Below are positions 50,279-59,030 of a stretch of DNA of 64,000 nucleotides, in pieces (the first letter of the stretch is position 1; every line of letters begins with the position of its first letter). The notes below the pieces were generated by a model. The model was given only the letters and a program-made list of their open reading frames with translations, was not told where the DNA came from and did not search any database. The position numbers and the translations under genes were made by a program. Where the stretch lies: IMG/VR virus record IMGVR_UViG_3300003873_000003, positions 1 to 64,000 of that record. One strand, written 5' to 3'. The DNA is from a virus.

Positions 50279-51826
50279 TTATAGAACGTAAGCCTTTTTG
50301 GAAGCCCGAGTTAAAGCAACATACGCACACTGCATAGATTCCTTATTGCTTCTGTTACGGAGTATGTTAGCCTCATCAATAAAAACGTTCTCATAGGTGC
50401 TACCTTGCGCCATGTGAGCTGTCATAGCGTAACTATGCCGCACACTGGACAATGCCTTCAACTGCCAAAAGCATTGCCAAGGTAGCCACGCTGCGGAACC
50501 CTTAGAGTTACGAGCGAGGTTAGCATACTTCTGTATCTCGTTGTACCCTGGGGCACCTACGAGGATACGATGCTTTTCACCATTTACAGATTCAGTATTC
50601 AGAATGTAGGCAGGCGCAGTGTATTCATCGAAAGCAACCACTTTACACGCAGAGCTATAGTTGGGCTTACGACCCGTGTTCGCATCCACCATTATGTTAG
50701 GCGTATATGCTATACGTTCGTAGCTCAATACACGAAACTCATCTGCCGTTGTATAAACAGGCGAAGCGCACCGAATAGACTTATGCTTAAAGGACACAGC
50801 AACTAGACCACTATGGAAATCATTAAACGAATACAAGGGACCACGAGAATAAACCCACTCGCCTTCTGTGAAAGGTATCGCATCACACTCATCACCATAG
50901 ATAGAACGGCGGATTAGCTTATTGAGTTCCAGAACCCTTGCGTTAGTCCAAGCAACGCATCGGATATAGTCAGGATTGTCAACAAAGGCTTTGAACAACG
51001 GGAGCATCATTGCTTCGGTTCCATTGTACACACCTTCTGTACCATCATGGTTAGCAGCTCTGGGGATAAGAGTCTTCTCGTTACGGTTCACCGCCTTGCG
51101 CAGCTTTTGGCTACAAGCAAATAATGGGTTATCCCCAGAGGTACGGATAGGTAGCTTGAGCAGGGCGGATGAAGAAGACTTACGAAAGGTAGGTGACATC
51201 TGCTCTTCGCCAACAGGTCGTAGTTGGGCGGGGTCACCAACAAAGAGGACTTTTAATGTTGGAGGTACAAGCACACACAACATCTCAAAAAGCTCGGTGG
51301 ACACCTGCGAACACTCATCAACGATAAGAAGCTTAGTTGGAAGGTTAGGTTCCCTATCACGTATCAGGTGCATCTCACCATCCTCACCTGCTCGCATAGT
51401 AAGCCCCAACATAGACTGTATTGTAGTACAGTTTGCGTTGTTGCCTTTCTCTTTAAGCATAGAGTGGATAACCTTGGTAGCCTTGTTTGTTGGTGCGGCG
51501 AAAGCGGTCAACGCATCACCAACACTACTAACAATAGTCGTAACCAAATGGGTCTTACCTGTACCTGCAAACCCTTTGATACACATGAACCCATGGCTAC
51601 CGTCCGTAGGAGCAGGGGAGTCCAACCACTCCATGACCGCTTTGTAGGCGGCAGGTTGGTCTCCCTTCAAAGGTGTATCCAACACTTCCTCAACATCAGG
51701 CGTTGGTACAACAGCACCCTCTTTAACAGCAGGAGGGGCATCCGTAGTGTTCGGTGGTGTGGCAGAGGTTGAGTCAGACACATAACCACCAGTGTTTTCT
51801 TTTTTATCGAAGTCTAAATTAGACAT
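50279..51826 (-). CDS. SF1 DNA helicase, Dda/RecD-like
   Basis: A 515-residue helicase. Residues 1-50 look disordered. The motor has KGDQPAAYKAVMEWL, Walker A GFAGTGKT, AFAAPTNKAT, LLIVDECSQVS, VLFVGDPAQLRPV and, near the end, YAMTAHMAQGST and YVALTRASKKAYV. This motif order is that of Dda and RecD2 (5'-3' polarity). It likely helps replication initiation and recombination. Confidence 0.9.
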   Translation of the reverse strand: MSNLDFDKKENTGGYVSDSTSATPPNTTDAPPAVKEGAVVPTPDVEEVLDTPLKGDQPAAYKAVMEWLDSPAPTDGSHGFMCIKGFAGTGKTHLVTTIVSSVGDALTAFAAPTNKATKVIHSMLKEKGNNANCTTIQSMLGLTMRAGEDGEMHLIRDREPNLPTKLLIVDECSQVSTELFEMLCVLVPPTLKVLFVGDPAQLRPVGEEQMSPTFRKSSSSALLKLPIRTSGDNPLFACSQKLRKAVNRNEKTLIPRAANHDGTEGVYNGTEAMMLPLFKAFVDNPDYIRCVAWTNARVLELNKLIRRSIYGDECDAIPFTEGEWVYSRGPLYSFNDFHSGLVAVSFKHKSIRCASPVYTTADEFRVLSYERIAYTPNIMVDANTGRKPNYSSACKVVAFDEYTAPAYILNTESVNGEKHRILVGAPGYNEIQKYANLARNSKGSAAWLPWQCFWQLKALSSVRHSYAMTAHMAQGSTYENVFIDEANILRNRSNKESMQCAYVALTRASKKAYVL

Positions 51827-51849
51827 AAACTCTCCAGTTTTACGGGGCG

Positions 51850-52425
51850 TTACTTACCTGTACTACCAAATCCACCGTCACCTCGAACCTGACCATCCTT
51901 TGATTCTCCCCAAACTTCCAATGTTACGCCTGCAATAGTTGCTTGGGGTGCAGGTGCTAAGACACATTGAGCAATGCGCATACCTTGGGTGATATTAAAA
52001 GCCTGTGAGCCTTGGTTGAACAGCAAAACAATGATTTCACCACGGTAGTCAGAGTCGATAGTCCCAGGGGCGTTCAACACTGTAATGTTGTGTTTGGCTG
52101 CCAATCCTGAACGTGGTCGCACTTGCAGTTCGTAACCATCAGGAATGTGAGACACCAAAAGCCCAGTAGCTACTTTAAGCATCTCCCCAGGATATAAGGA
52201 TGCAGCGGTTTCACTATCAAACACGCCATCGTTGATAACATCTGCATGTAGGTCGAACCCCGCAGAGCCGCTGGTTTGATACTTAGGTAGGATGTTGTAT
52301 TCATGCTTCAAGCAGAACTCAACACGCAATTCGTTTCCCTGTACATGCTCGGTTATTTTATCCCCCACCTTAGTGGGTGGGATAGGTTGTTTCTTTTGTT
52401 GTTTCTTTTGTTGTGTGTGTTGCAT
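51850..52425 (-). CDS. dut: dUTPase
   Basis: A 191-residue protein. The family motifs are GSAGFDLHA, RPRSGLAAK, LNAPGTIDSDYRGEI, FNITQGMRIAQCVL, and the C-terminal GDGGFGSTGK that covers the active site. The first 25 residues are a Lys/Gln-rich extension. It hydrolyses dUTP and keeps uracil out of phage DNA. The presence of a UDG-like domain on the polymerase makes uracil control in this phage a coherent theme. Confidence 0.93.
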   Translation of the reverse strand: MQHTQQKKQQKKQPIPPTKVGDKITEHVQGNELRVEFCLKHEYNILPKYQTSGSAGFDLHADVINDGVFDSETAASLYPGEMLKVATGLLVSHIPDGYELQVRPRSGLAAKHNITVLNAPGTIDSDYRGEIIVLLFNQGSQAFNITQGMRIAQCVLAPAPQATIAGVTLEVWGESKDGQVRGDGGFGSTGK

Positions 52426-52492
52426 ATAAAACTCCTTTTAATAAGTCGTACTATTTTCATGTAAAACGCCAACACGCAGGGGTGCGTGTAAG

Positions 52493-52816
52493 TTACATAA
52501 GGATTACCCATGCTACGTAAACATCAGATGCGCCAGTAAATAACCCTGCAAGAAAAACTAAAGTCCCCACCAAAGGGAAATCCCTATCCGTAATACGGGG
52601 ATACACTATCTCTAGTTCAGCCTCCATGCAGTTTTCACATCCGTTGCCACATTCTTTTGAAACCGTGCTATCCGAAGGTGTGCAACCAGAGTGTTGCCGT
52701 ACATGTATGTCACAAGAGTCCACAAATATGGCTATTCCTAACAAGCATACAGTTAAACTCATCACAAAAGCGATAGACAGAATAGCGCAAGTTACGCCCC
52801 ACGTAATAGTAAGCAT
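52493..52816 (-). CDS. Membrane protein with cysteine-rich loop
   Basis: A 107-residue protein with a hydrophobic N-terminal span (about residues 6-33), a polar loop with four to five cysteines (SCDI...SGCTP...ECGNGCENCM) and a C-terminal hydrophobic span (about residues 83-106). It suggests two spans with an external, disulfide-rich loop. One base separates it from the next membrane-protein gene. Function unknown. Confidence 0.6.
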   Translation of the reverse strand: MLTITWGVTCAILSIAFVMSLTVCLLGIAIFVDSCDIHVRQHSGCTPSDSTVSKECGNGCENCMEAELEIVYPRITDRDFPLVGTLVFLAGLFTGASDVYVAWVILM

Positions 52817-52817
52817 A

Positions 52818-53030
52818 TCAATGGCTAGTGAGCAGGATAGGAAGACCTACACCAACACCTGCCATAAACAAGACACCGCCAGCCAAGACAAACACAACAC
52901 CCCCAATGAAACTCATAACAGAACCATGAAGGGTTGAAGCTTCATAAAAGAAAAGGTAGAGGGCGGCATATATGAGTACACCACCCCCACCGAGTAAACC
53001 TATCAAGATTAAAGTAGTTGAAAAGACCAT
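52818..53030 (-). CDS. Small two-span membrane protein
   Basis: A 70-residue, very hydrophobic protein: LILIGLLGGGGVLIYAALYL (one span) and SFIGGVVFVLAGGVLFMAG (second span), joined by a short polar loop. Start at 53030, with GGAGG upstream. Small hydrophobic proteins of this type can be holins, but no endolysin is next to it, so no function is assigned. Confidence 0.62.
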   Translation of the reverse strand: MVFSTTLILIGLLGGGGVLIYAALYLFFYEASTLHGSVMSFIGGVVFVLAGGVLFMAGVGVGLPILLTSH

Positions 53031-53087
53031 AAGTACCTCCGAGACTGCGTTTAGCAGTTTATTGTTTTATTGTGTTGCATAATACAG

Positions 53088-53097
53088 ATTTACATTA
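53088..53097 (-). promoter_or_regulatory. AATGTAAATC boundary motif (weak copy)
   Basis: Minus-strand TTTAATGTAAATC overlapping the stop of 53095-53547, 58 bases before the next start. Confidence 0.35.
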
Positions 53098-53547
53098 AAC
53101 GAACGCTCTTTTTATATTCTGACGAAAAATAGTTTCGTTACGACTACTAGAGTACACAGACGTTATCAGGGACGTAGGGTGACACATAGTGAAACTAAAC
53201 CCTGCGAGGGCAAGCCAACTATCCACATCGGAAATATGAACCTCACCCTTCACAGTGGCTGAAACAGTAGTGTACACAACCACAGGTATCGGGCTACAGA
53301 CACACACGCTACCGTCTGCCCCTATACCTATACCCGAACCACACCGCACGTTAGCTCGAACAGTATCAACCAAGCATGACGGAACAGGAAGACCCGATGA
53401 TAGCAAACATTCAGGCTCTTTGCGTACCAAAATATCGCAACCAAGCAGAAGAGGCTTATCTCCTCGACCGAAAACGTCAACCTTAATAACAGGGGATTCG
53501 GATTGTATAAGCTCGGATGAAACTAAGCGTGGGTGTGATGGTGTCAT
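53095..53547 (-). CDS. Unknown 150-residue protein
   Basis: Beta-rich composition, with many Val, Ser and Cys residues and a central GSGIGIGADGSVCVCS loop. Possibly a virion protein. Not recognised. It lies between the PAAR-region genes and the membrane genes. Confidence 0.55.
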   Translation of the reverse strand: MTPSHPRLVSSELIQSESPVIKVDVFGRGDKPLLLGCDILVRKEPECLLSSGLPVPSCLVDTVRANVRCGSGIGIGADGSVCVCSPIPVVVYTTVSATVKGEVHISDVDSWLALAGFSFTMCHPTSLITSVYSSSRNETIFRQNIKRAFV

Positions 53548-53569
53548 ATGGGTCTCCTAAGTGAGTCAT

Positions 53570-54235
53570 TTATGGAACATACGCAGGTGGTGTTAGAGAC
53601 ACCCCAGGGAAGTTAGGCAAAGCAGCCTTGTATCCGAGTTCAGTGGAAGTGGCAGAACCATAGATGTAATTACCAAGTTGGGGCTTTGTGTAAGATGTCG
53701 GTACAACTACATCCTCGAACAAGGCTTTATTTACAAACCCTTGAACGAAAGCCGACATAGAGGATATAAGACCCCTAAAGTGCGCCTCTTCGTCTGTGAT
53801 GGCTTGAGTTATAGAAGCCTCAAGAGCAACAAGATTCGCAGGTACAGGAGGCTTAGCAGGTGGGACAACAGGCGCAGCAGGGTACGGTAAGTCATTGTAG
53901 TAACTAACGGTAGTGGCAGACACCGCAGCACGCACAGCACCGAGCCCCATAGCCGCAGCACCGTGGGTACTAGGTGGTGGTGTAATGCCCGAAGTAACAA
54001 CATAGGAATACAAGGCAGGAACAAAGTCACCAATCCAAGGTCGAGGTGCTGCAAAGTGAGCTTGTATAGCAGCATCAACAGAAGACCAGTAAGAGCTATA
54101 ATCGGCGAACCCCGTTGTGGAAGCAACTCCTGTAGAGGTCAGAGTGTAGCAGTTGTTTTCCCTGTCTGTGAGAAGTGTGTAGAGCGCAGGGTCGCTCGGA
54201 ATGGGGGATAAAACGGATTTAGCATGTACTGGCAT
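53570..54235 (-). CDS. Unknown Ala/Pro-rich protein next to the PAAR protein
   Basis: A 221-residue protein. The first half includes YSSYWSSVDAAIQAHFA and YVVTSGITPPPSTHGAAAM; the middle has a proline linker (PVVPPAKPPVPAN); the last part is helical then beta. It is encoded immediately downstream of the PAAR tip protein and could be a cargo, adaptor or another tail-tip part. That is a positional guess. Confidence 0.55.
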   Translation of the reverse strand: MPVHAKSVLSPIPSDPALYTLLTDRENNCYTLTSTGVASTTGFADYSSYWSSVDAAIQAHFAAPRPWIGDFVPALYSYVVTSGITPPPSTHGAAAMGLGAVRAAVSATTVSYYNDLPYPAAPVVPPAKPPVPANLVALEASITQAITDEEAHFRGLISSMSAFVQGFVNKALFEDVVVPTSYTKPQLGNYIYGSATSTELGYKAALPNFPGVSLTPPAYVP

Positions 54236-54254
54236 GGAGCCTCCTATTGAAAAG

Positions 54255-54548
54255 TCACTTGACCATGATTTTCGGGTTACCTGTCATAGATACGCAAGGT
54301 CCCGGGTTCGTTCCGACATCACCTACACGGTGAGCAGGTTTTCCCGTAAGGTTTGTGATAGCAGAGCCACTAAGTGCAACTACAGGATGACCACAAGTAG
54401 CGACAGCCACGTCACCTACGGCGATGCCTGGGGTAGCACCTTTAACAATAGGGTTACCTGTGACGAACGTACCAGTGTAACCTTGGGGGTTTGTATGGGC
54501 AGGGCAAACACCTACACAGATGTCACCAACACACACTAAGGGAGGCAT
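54255..54548 (-). CDS. PAAR-domain tail-spike tip protein
   Basis: The start at 54548 follows GGAGAG. The 97-residue product shows the PAAR pattern of beta-strand pairs with conserved Cys/His metal ligands: MPPLVCVGDICVGVCPAH, GNPIVKGATPGIAVGDVAVATCGHP, GSAITNLTGKPAHRVGDV and GPCVSMTGNPKIM, given here in parts. In contractile tails, PAAR proteins cap the spike and carry a metal ion. It suggests a contractile (myovirus-type) tail. Confidence 0.88.
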   Translation of the reverse strand: MPPLVCVGDICVGVCPAHTNPQGYTGTFVTGNPIVKGATPGIAVGDVAVATCGHPVVALSGSAITNLTGKPAHRVGDVGTNPGPCVSMTGNPKIMVK

Positions 54549-54549
54549 A

Positions 54550-55320
54550 TCACTCTCCCTCAACCACGGCTAACATCTTATGGTAGAATAAGTAGCCATG
54601 CGCCCCAAGACCTCTTGTATCCTCGCTCGCCTCCTCCATAACAGCGTCTATCTCCGCCTTAACAACCTCCAAGTCAACATGGGGATGGTTAGCGTCAGAA
54701 GCCACAATGTTGTGAGTATCACAATACGAGGCATACACCTTACGCAGGTACGACAGATTGAAGTCATCACGGTCTAAGATACGACCCAAGAGAGGCGTAT
54801 CCATGTGTTGCTCTAAGGCATAGCGGACGACTGCAAGAGATGCAATACGTTGTTTAACTGGAAGCACAGCATCGAATCGGGAACCGCACATCTTAGAGAG
54901 TCGTAGCTCTTCCGTGTTCACCTTAGCGTCAACCAACGGAATAGCGAGGTTCTTTAATAGGACGGGGTTAAGTGTGAGCAGAAACAGCTCTAACAGGTTG
55001 CCACACTGTATGACAATGTTTTCAACAGCCTCTGTATGAGCAGGAAGAGTGGAGTTCATCTCCGAACGTACTTGAGATGCGATGCTTTGTAGGACGTTAC
55101 GAGGAACCCTGTCCCCTAAGCCAGTGTAGTCTAAGTGTGAAATATCATCACTACCGAACAGGTCAATGTAGTCATCAACGTCTTCGGACGCTACAACATA
55201 ATCCATAACGTCAAGTAAGTCGAGGTAAACAATCAATAGATTCCTAAACTTATCAGGGGTAAGCATTGAGGTAAGACCTTTATGCAGGTCGAACAGGTCA
55301 TCGGGGATACGTTCTCCCAT
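54550..55320 (-). CDS. Unknown helical protein, one of three similar neighbours
   Basis: The start at 55320 follows AAAGGAGAA. The 256-residue product is helical with acidic stretches. The segments LLELFLLTLNPVLLKNL and IASLAVVRYALEQHMDTPL seem to correspond to parts of the next two proteins upstream. Located before the PAAR gene; may be a baseplate or virion part. Not recognised. Confidence 0.55.
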   Translation of the reverse strand: MGERIPDDLFDLHKGLTSMLTPDKFRNLLIVYLDLLDVMDYVVASEDVDDYIDLFGSDDISHLDYTGLGDRVPRNVLQSIASQVRSEMNSTLPAHTEAVENIVIQCGNLLELFLLTLNPVLLKNLAIPLVDAKVNTEELRLSKMCGSRFDAVLPVKQRIASLAVVRYALEQHMDTPLLGRILDRDDFNLSYLRKVYASYCDTHNIVASDANHPHVDLEVVKAEIDAVMEEASEDTRGLGAHGYLFYHKMLAVVEGE

Positions 55321-55345
55321 AATGGTATTCTCCTTTGTACGAATG

Positions 55346-56125
55346 TTATACGCCGTTATACGAAAGGTGGAGGGCAAACGCTACTCTTTGTTGGGAGTGG
55401 TAGGAATCGTCAGACATAGCGTCACGAGCCTCTTTCTTTATAAGGGCTAGTGCTGATTTACACTTATCATAAACACGCACGTTCAGTCCATCAACCTCGT
55501 GGTCGGGGAGCAAGTGGATGAGGCGCATGACAGTGTACTGTTTGTCTATGTACGAAGAAACATCAGTATCGAACTTCCAGTGAGGTATCTTGGTAGAACG
55601 TAATGCCTTGAGAGCCAACTGGCACACTGAGGACGAATAGGACACACGCTGCAAATGAGACTCATGCAAGCTTGCATCCTCGGTATGACCCCTATGAAGT
55701 TTCAAGAAATGGGATTCATCCGCTAACAACGCAGCTCGCTTCTTCAAAGAAGGGATAACCATCCTATGCAGCAATGTACGGATACGCAGAACACCGAACG
55801 TTCGCACCAAGTCATCCACTTGCTTCTCAAGCGACACGAGCGTCATCCACAAGGAGCCCATACGAACGACATCTTTGGCGGAATTTATATCAGCGGTATC
55901 AGCAAATGACCGCATGGTAGTATCGAAGTCTATGAGTTGAGCCCAAAGCTCATCTAAAGCAGACCGTGCAGCTACCCAGTGGTCGTGGGGGATAAGTGTA
56001 ACATCGCTGTATGCCGAGCCACAACCTTCCAAGGTGAGAAAGTCCATTAACGGTCGGAGCTTACTCAAACACGCTTGGAATCGAGTATCGTAGTCTTTAT
56101 CATCTATATTGGTGCATTCGCTCAT
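55346..56125 (-). CDS. Unknown helical protein, one of three similar neighbours
   Basis: A 259-residue protein. LEKQVDDLVRTFGVLRIRTLLHRMVI and VSYSSSVCQLALKALRST, here in parts, resemble positions of 54550-55320. Helical and His-rich. The start at 56125 follows GGGAGC. No family recognised. Confidence 0.55.
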   Translation of the reverse strand: MSECTNIDDKDYDTRFQACLSKLRPLMDFLTLEGCGSAYSDVTLIPHDHWVAARSALDELWAQLIDFDTTMRSFADTADINSAKDVVRMGSLWMTLVSLEKQVDDLVRTFGVLRIRTLLHRMVIPSLKKRAALLADESHFLKLHRGHTEDASLHESHLQRVSYSSSVCQLALKALRSTKIPHWKFDTDVSSYIDKQYTVMRLIHLLPDHEVDGLNVRVYDKCKSALALIKKEARDAMSDDSYHSQQRVAFALHLSYNGV

Positions 56126-56154
56126 CGGGAGCTCCTTTGTTTAAGTAATCGTAT

Positions 56155-56799
56155 CTAGTCAGAAGTGCATCTGTATATGTAGTCCAAGTAGTTCGCCAGA
56201 TGATAGGCAAAGTCAGCTCGCACCTCGACATCACGGTACAGGTCAACATCACTAACAACATCAACCACATGAGCAATCGCTTCATCCGCTAGGGACGCAA
56301 CACGATAGTCAGACCGTGAGATTTCACCTGAACCTGCCAAATAGATAAGGAAGGTAACACTATTTATGGAGCCCAAATCAAAGTATTCTGTAGGAGGTAT
56401 CCACATCACCACACGCAACGCCAAGTCCAAGGCATTAACCTTTCGGCGAGCAGCACGGATACTACGCACACGCATTTCAGGGGTTTCTCCGATGAAACAA
56501 TGGGCGTGGTAAGAGTATTCGGTGTACGCCGACCTACGCAAAGCCCTAAGAGTCTCTAGGTAAAGACGCTTCATAAAACGGTTTTCAGCTATGGTTACCT
56601 CGGTTAAGAGATTACCGAGCGCATCAGACTCTAGGGGTTCATCAATCACAGATTGAACTATGTCAGCCACACCCGACAAAGGGTTGTATTGACGAAGGGT
56701 ATCACGGATGACTTCTGCCCGACGTGTATTTAACTTTGCTATTGATACAGTCGTGGACGAAGGTAAGTCACAGTTAGAATGCTCTGTTACAGTAGGCAT
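56155..56799 (-). CDS. Unknown helical protein, one of three similar neighbours
   Basis: A 214-residue protein: helical core with RFMKRLYLETLRALRRSAY and ALDLALRVVMWIPPTEYFD, similar in layout to the two genes downstream. Start at 56799, with TTGGAG upstream. No family recognised. Confidence 0.52.
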   Translation of the reverse strand: MPTVTEHSNCDLPSSTTVSIAKLNTRRAEVIRDTLRQYNPLSGVADIVQSVIDEPLESDALGNLLTEVTIAENRFMKRLYLETLRALRRSAYTEYSYHAHCFIGETPEMRVRSIRAARRKVNALDLALRVVMWIPPTEYFDLGSINSVTFLIYLAGSGEISRSDYRVASLADEAIAHVVDVVSDVDLYRDVEVRADFAYHLANYLDYIYRCTSD

Positions 56800-56945
56800 T
56801 ATTTAAGCTCCAAGGGATAAGGTTATCCAATATACGAAATAAGAGGGCAAGTGTGCAGGTGTAGGGGAAACCACCGACCACCTCACTAGGAACTACTGGC
56901 ACAACTAAAAAACTACATGCCTAGCAATTAGCAAAGGTAGCCGTC

Positions 56946-59030
56946 TCACACTTTGTTTAAGTGTGCCTCCCCTCCACTACGAGTAACACGGTACACGTCA
57001 CCTAAGCCCATATCAAAAGGCGATACGACCACTACATTCACCAACTTAGACAAGCTAGGTAAGAACTCGGAGATGAACAGCGACTTGCTGCTATCATCCA
57101 TACCGCTCTCAATCTCATCGAAGATGACGGTATCGACTCTGCTTGTCTGGGGCATGATGCTTATAAGGGAGATGTAAAGCAAGCAAATAAACTGCCTGCG
57201 CTCTGCGCCACTAAGCATACGGACATCTGACACTAGACCCGAAGGTCGTGTAACAACAATCTGCAAAGAGGAAGGGTTGACGATAATCTCAAACTTAAAG
57301 GATTCTGCGAATAGCAGGCTTCTGTAGGTATTAAGCTTCTTAGTACAGACAGCAGCCAAAGCCCGAAGCGTATGTATCTTGATACCTGTGTTTGAGTAAG
57401 CATCTGCTAAGGCAGAGTAACACACTAAGTCATCAAGCTCCTCTTCAAGTTCATCAAGCTCTAACTTCAATTCCGCCTGCTCTTCCAAGTCTTTCTCATA
57501 GAGAGCCCGACTGACCTCATACCCGTGCAGCTCGTTTGACAACGATTTTATACGTTTGCCTAGCTTACCAAGCCTCACCGTATCAGGGTTAGTCTCAGGC
57601 AGGGCAACCCCATAAGCGTCTCGGTAGTCCTCGATGTTAAAATCGAGTGGTGTTGGCTTGGTTGGTTTCGGTACGGGCTTGACTATAGCTCTACGCAACC
57701 AAGAGCGGTGTTCGTCTATCTCATCCTCGATGTCGTTTAATCGTGATAACATAGGCTTAATATCAACCTTCCCTAGAGTCTTCTCCAGCCTAGCCCTCTC
57801 CTGCACGGATTTCAAGGAATCGTTGAACTCGGTGCGCTTCAACAGCTCGGCTTTATACTTGGCGACCCTAGACTTGGACTTATCGTACAAGGCTTGGATG
57901 GAATCAGCATCTAGCTCCGAAGAGCAGGTAGGGCATACGCAAACACCGACAATACCCTCCAGAGAAGCTACAAGCTCAAGTGCTTGGGATAGCCTACCTT
58001 CAATCTCTGATACAGGTTTCGGTGACGCATCTGCACTTACCTTAACAGTTACCGTAGGGAGGCGAGCTATCTCTGCCTTCACAGACTTGTTACTGGCACT
58101 AATACGGCGTGCAGCACGAACCTCAACCTTCAAGTCAGCAAGCTCCGAGGTCAAGGCATCCAAAAGGTCTTGGCGTTCTTCTCGTGACATGGGGTCAGGC
58201 TTGTATGCCTTAAACTTCCTGTATGCCGCTGCATCTGCCTTATATGACTTTACAGCGGTGGCGTATGCAGAATAAGCGTCTAAAGCGGCTGTGTAGTCTG
58301 CCTTACTCAATGGTACTAGGGCTTTAGCCGAGGACGTTAACCTATCGTAGTTCTGTTGCTGAAAGGTTGTTTCAGCGCACAGCTTCTGCAAACGTTCGTA
58401 CTGCTTCCGATACTTACGGAGCTTCTCCACATCCGCTGACCTATCAGGGACTACCTCCACTTCCTTAATGCGGTCGTTAAGAGTCTCGAACCTGACTTTC
58501 TTTTTCTTCAACTCACGCACTTTAGCCAACATGGGTTTCTGCAAGTCAGCGTACTGCTCTAGGGGAAAAATCTCCTCGAACGCTACCAGTCGGTTAGCAT
58601 CAGTTCCGTTTAGAAACGGCGAGAAAAGCAAACTATTGATATAGAAGGTTGAGTAGAACATAGCAGGGGTTAATGGAAATATCTCTCTCACCATCTCCTT
58701 AGCATGTGACTTAGTGCGAACAGCTAAGTCCTTACCATCACGGTAAATCTTATAGCCCCCATCATAGATTATCTTATAACGGTGTTCATTCGTGAACTCG
58801 ACAGTAATAGTCCCTGTCTTCAACTTCGCTCTCGACACAGCAAGAGGGTGGTCTTGAAGCACGGTACAGAGTGCATAGAACATAGCAGACTTGCCTGCCC
58901 CATTACTGCTGTGTGGTTTCCTGTCTTTATTGAGACCTATCACGGAAGTTAAAGGGGCGTTACCGAACTGAAAGGTGGTATCGACATGGTGCGCACAACC
59001 CTCTAGTCGAATACTGTGCATCTCAATCAT
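56946..59030 (-). CDS. SbcC/gp46-like recombination ATPase
   Basis: The start at 59030 follows AAAGGAG. A 694-residue ABC/SMC-type protein: ATP-binding head with SNGAGKSAMFYAL near residues 39-52, long coiled coils, a zinc hook CPTC near residue 390, more coiled coil, then the signature MLSGAERRQF and Walker B VDTVIFDEIESGMDD. It matches the Rad50/SbcC/T4 gp46 layout. It should work with an SbcD/gp47 nuclease in DNA end processing; that partner is not visible beside it. Confidence 0.9.
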   Translation of the reverse strand: MIEMHSIRLEGCAHHVDTTFQFGNAPLTSVIGLNKDRKPHSSNGAGKSAMFYALCTVLQDHPLAVSRAKLKTGTITVEFTNEHRYKIIYDGGYKIYRDGKDLAVRTKSHAKEMVREIFPLTPAMFYSTFYINSLLFSPFLNGTDANRLVAFEEIFPLEQYADLQKPMLAKVRELKKKKVRFETLNDRIKEVEVVPDRSADVEKLRKYRKQYERLQKLCAETTFQQQNYDRLTSSAKALVPLSKADYTAALDAYSAYATAVKSYKADAAAYRKFKAYKPDPMSREERQDLLDALTSELADLKVEVRAARRISASNKSVKAEIARLPTVTVKVSADASPKPVSEIEGRLSQALELVASLEGIVGVCVCPTCSSELDADSIQALYDKSKSRVAKYKAELLKRTEFNDSLKSVQERARLEKTLGKVDIKPMLSRLNDIEDEIDEHRSWLRRAIVKPVPKPTKPTPLDFNIEDYRDAYGVALPETNPDTVRLGKLGKRIKSLSNELHGYEVSRALYEKDLEEQAELKLELDELEEELDDLVCYSALADAYSNTGIKIHTLRALAAVCTKKLNTYRSLLFAESFKFEIIVNPSSLQIVVTRPSGLVSDVRMLSGAERRQFICLLYISLISIMPQTSRVDTVIFDEIESGMDDSSKSLFISEFLPSLSKLVNVVVVSPFDMGLGDVYRVTRSGGEAHLNKV

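Noticed and set aside
52818-53030. Holin call for the small two-span protein
   Set aside because: Size fits, but no endolysin or spanin is adjacent, so the function is not supported.
57634-58275. Plus-strand frame of 213 codons opposite the SbcC-like gene
   Set aside because: Shadow of the coiled-coil coding region.
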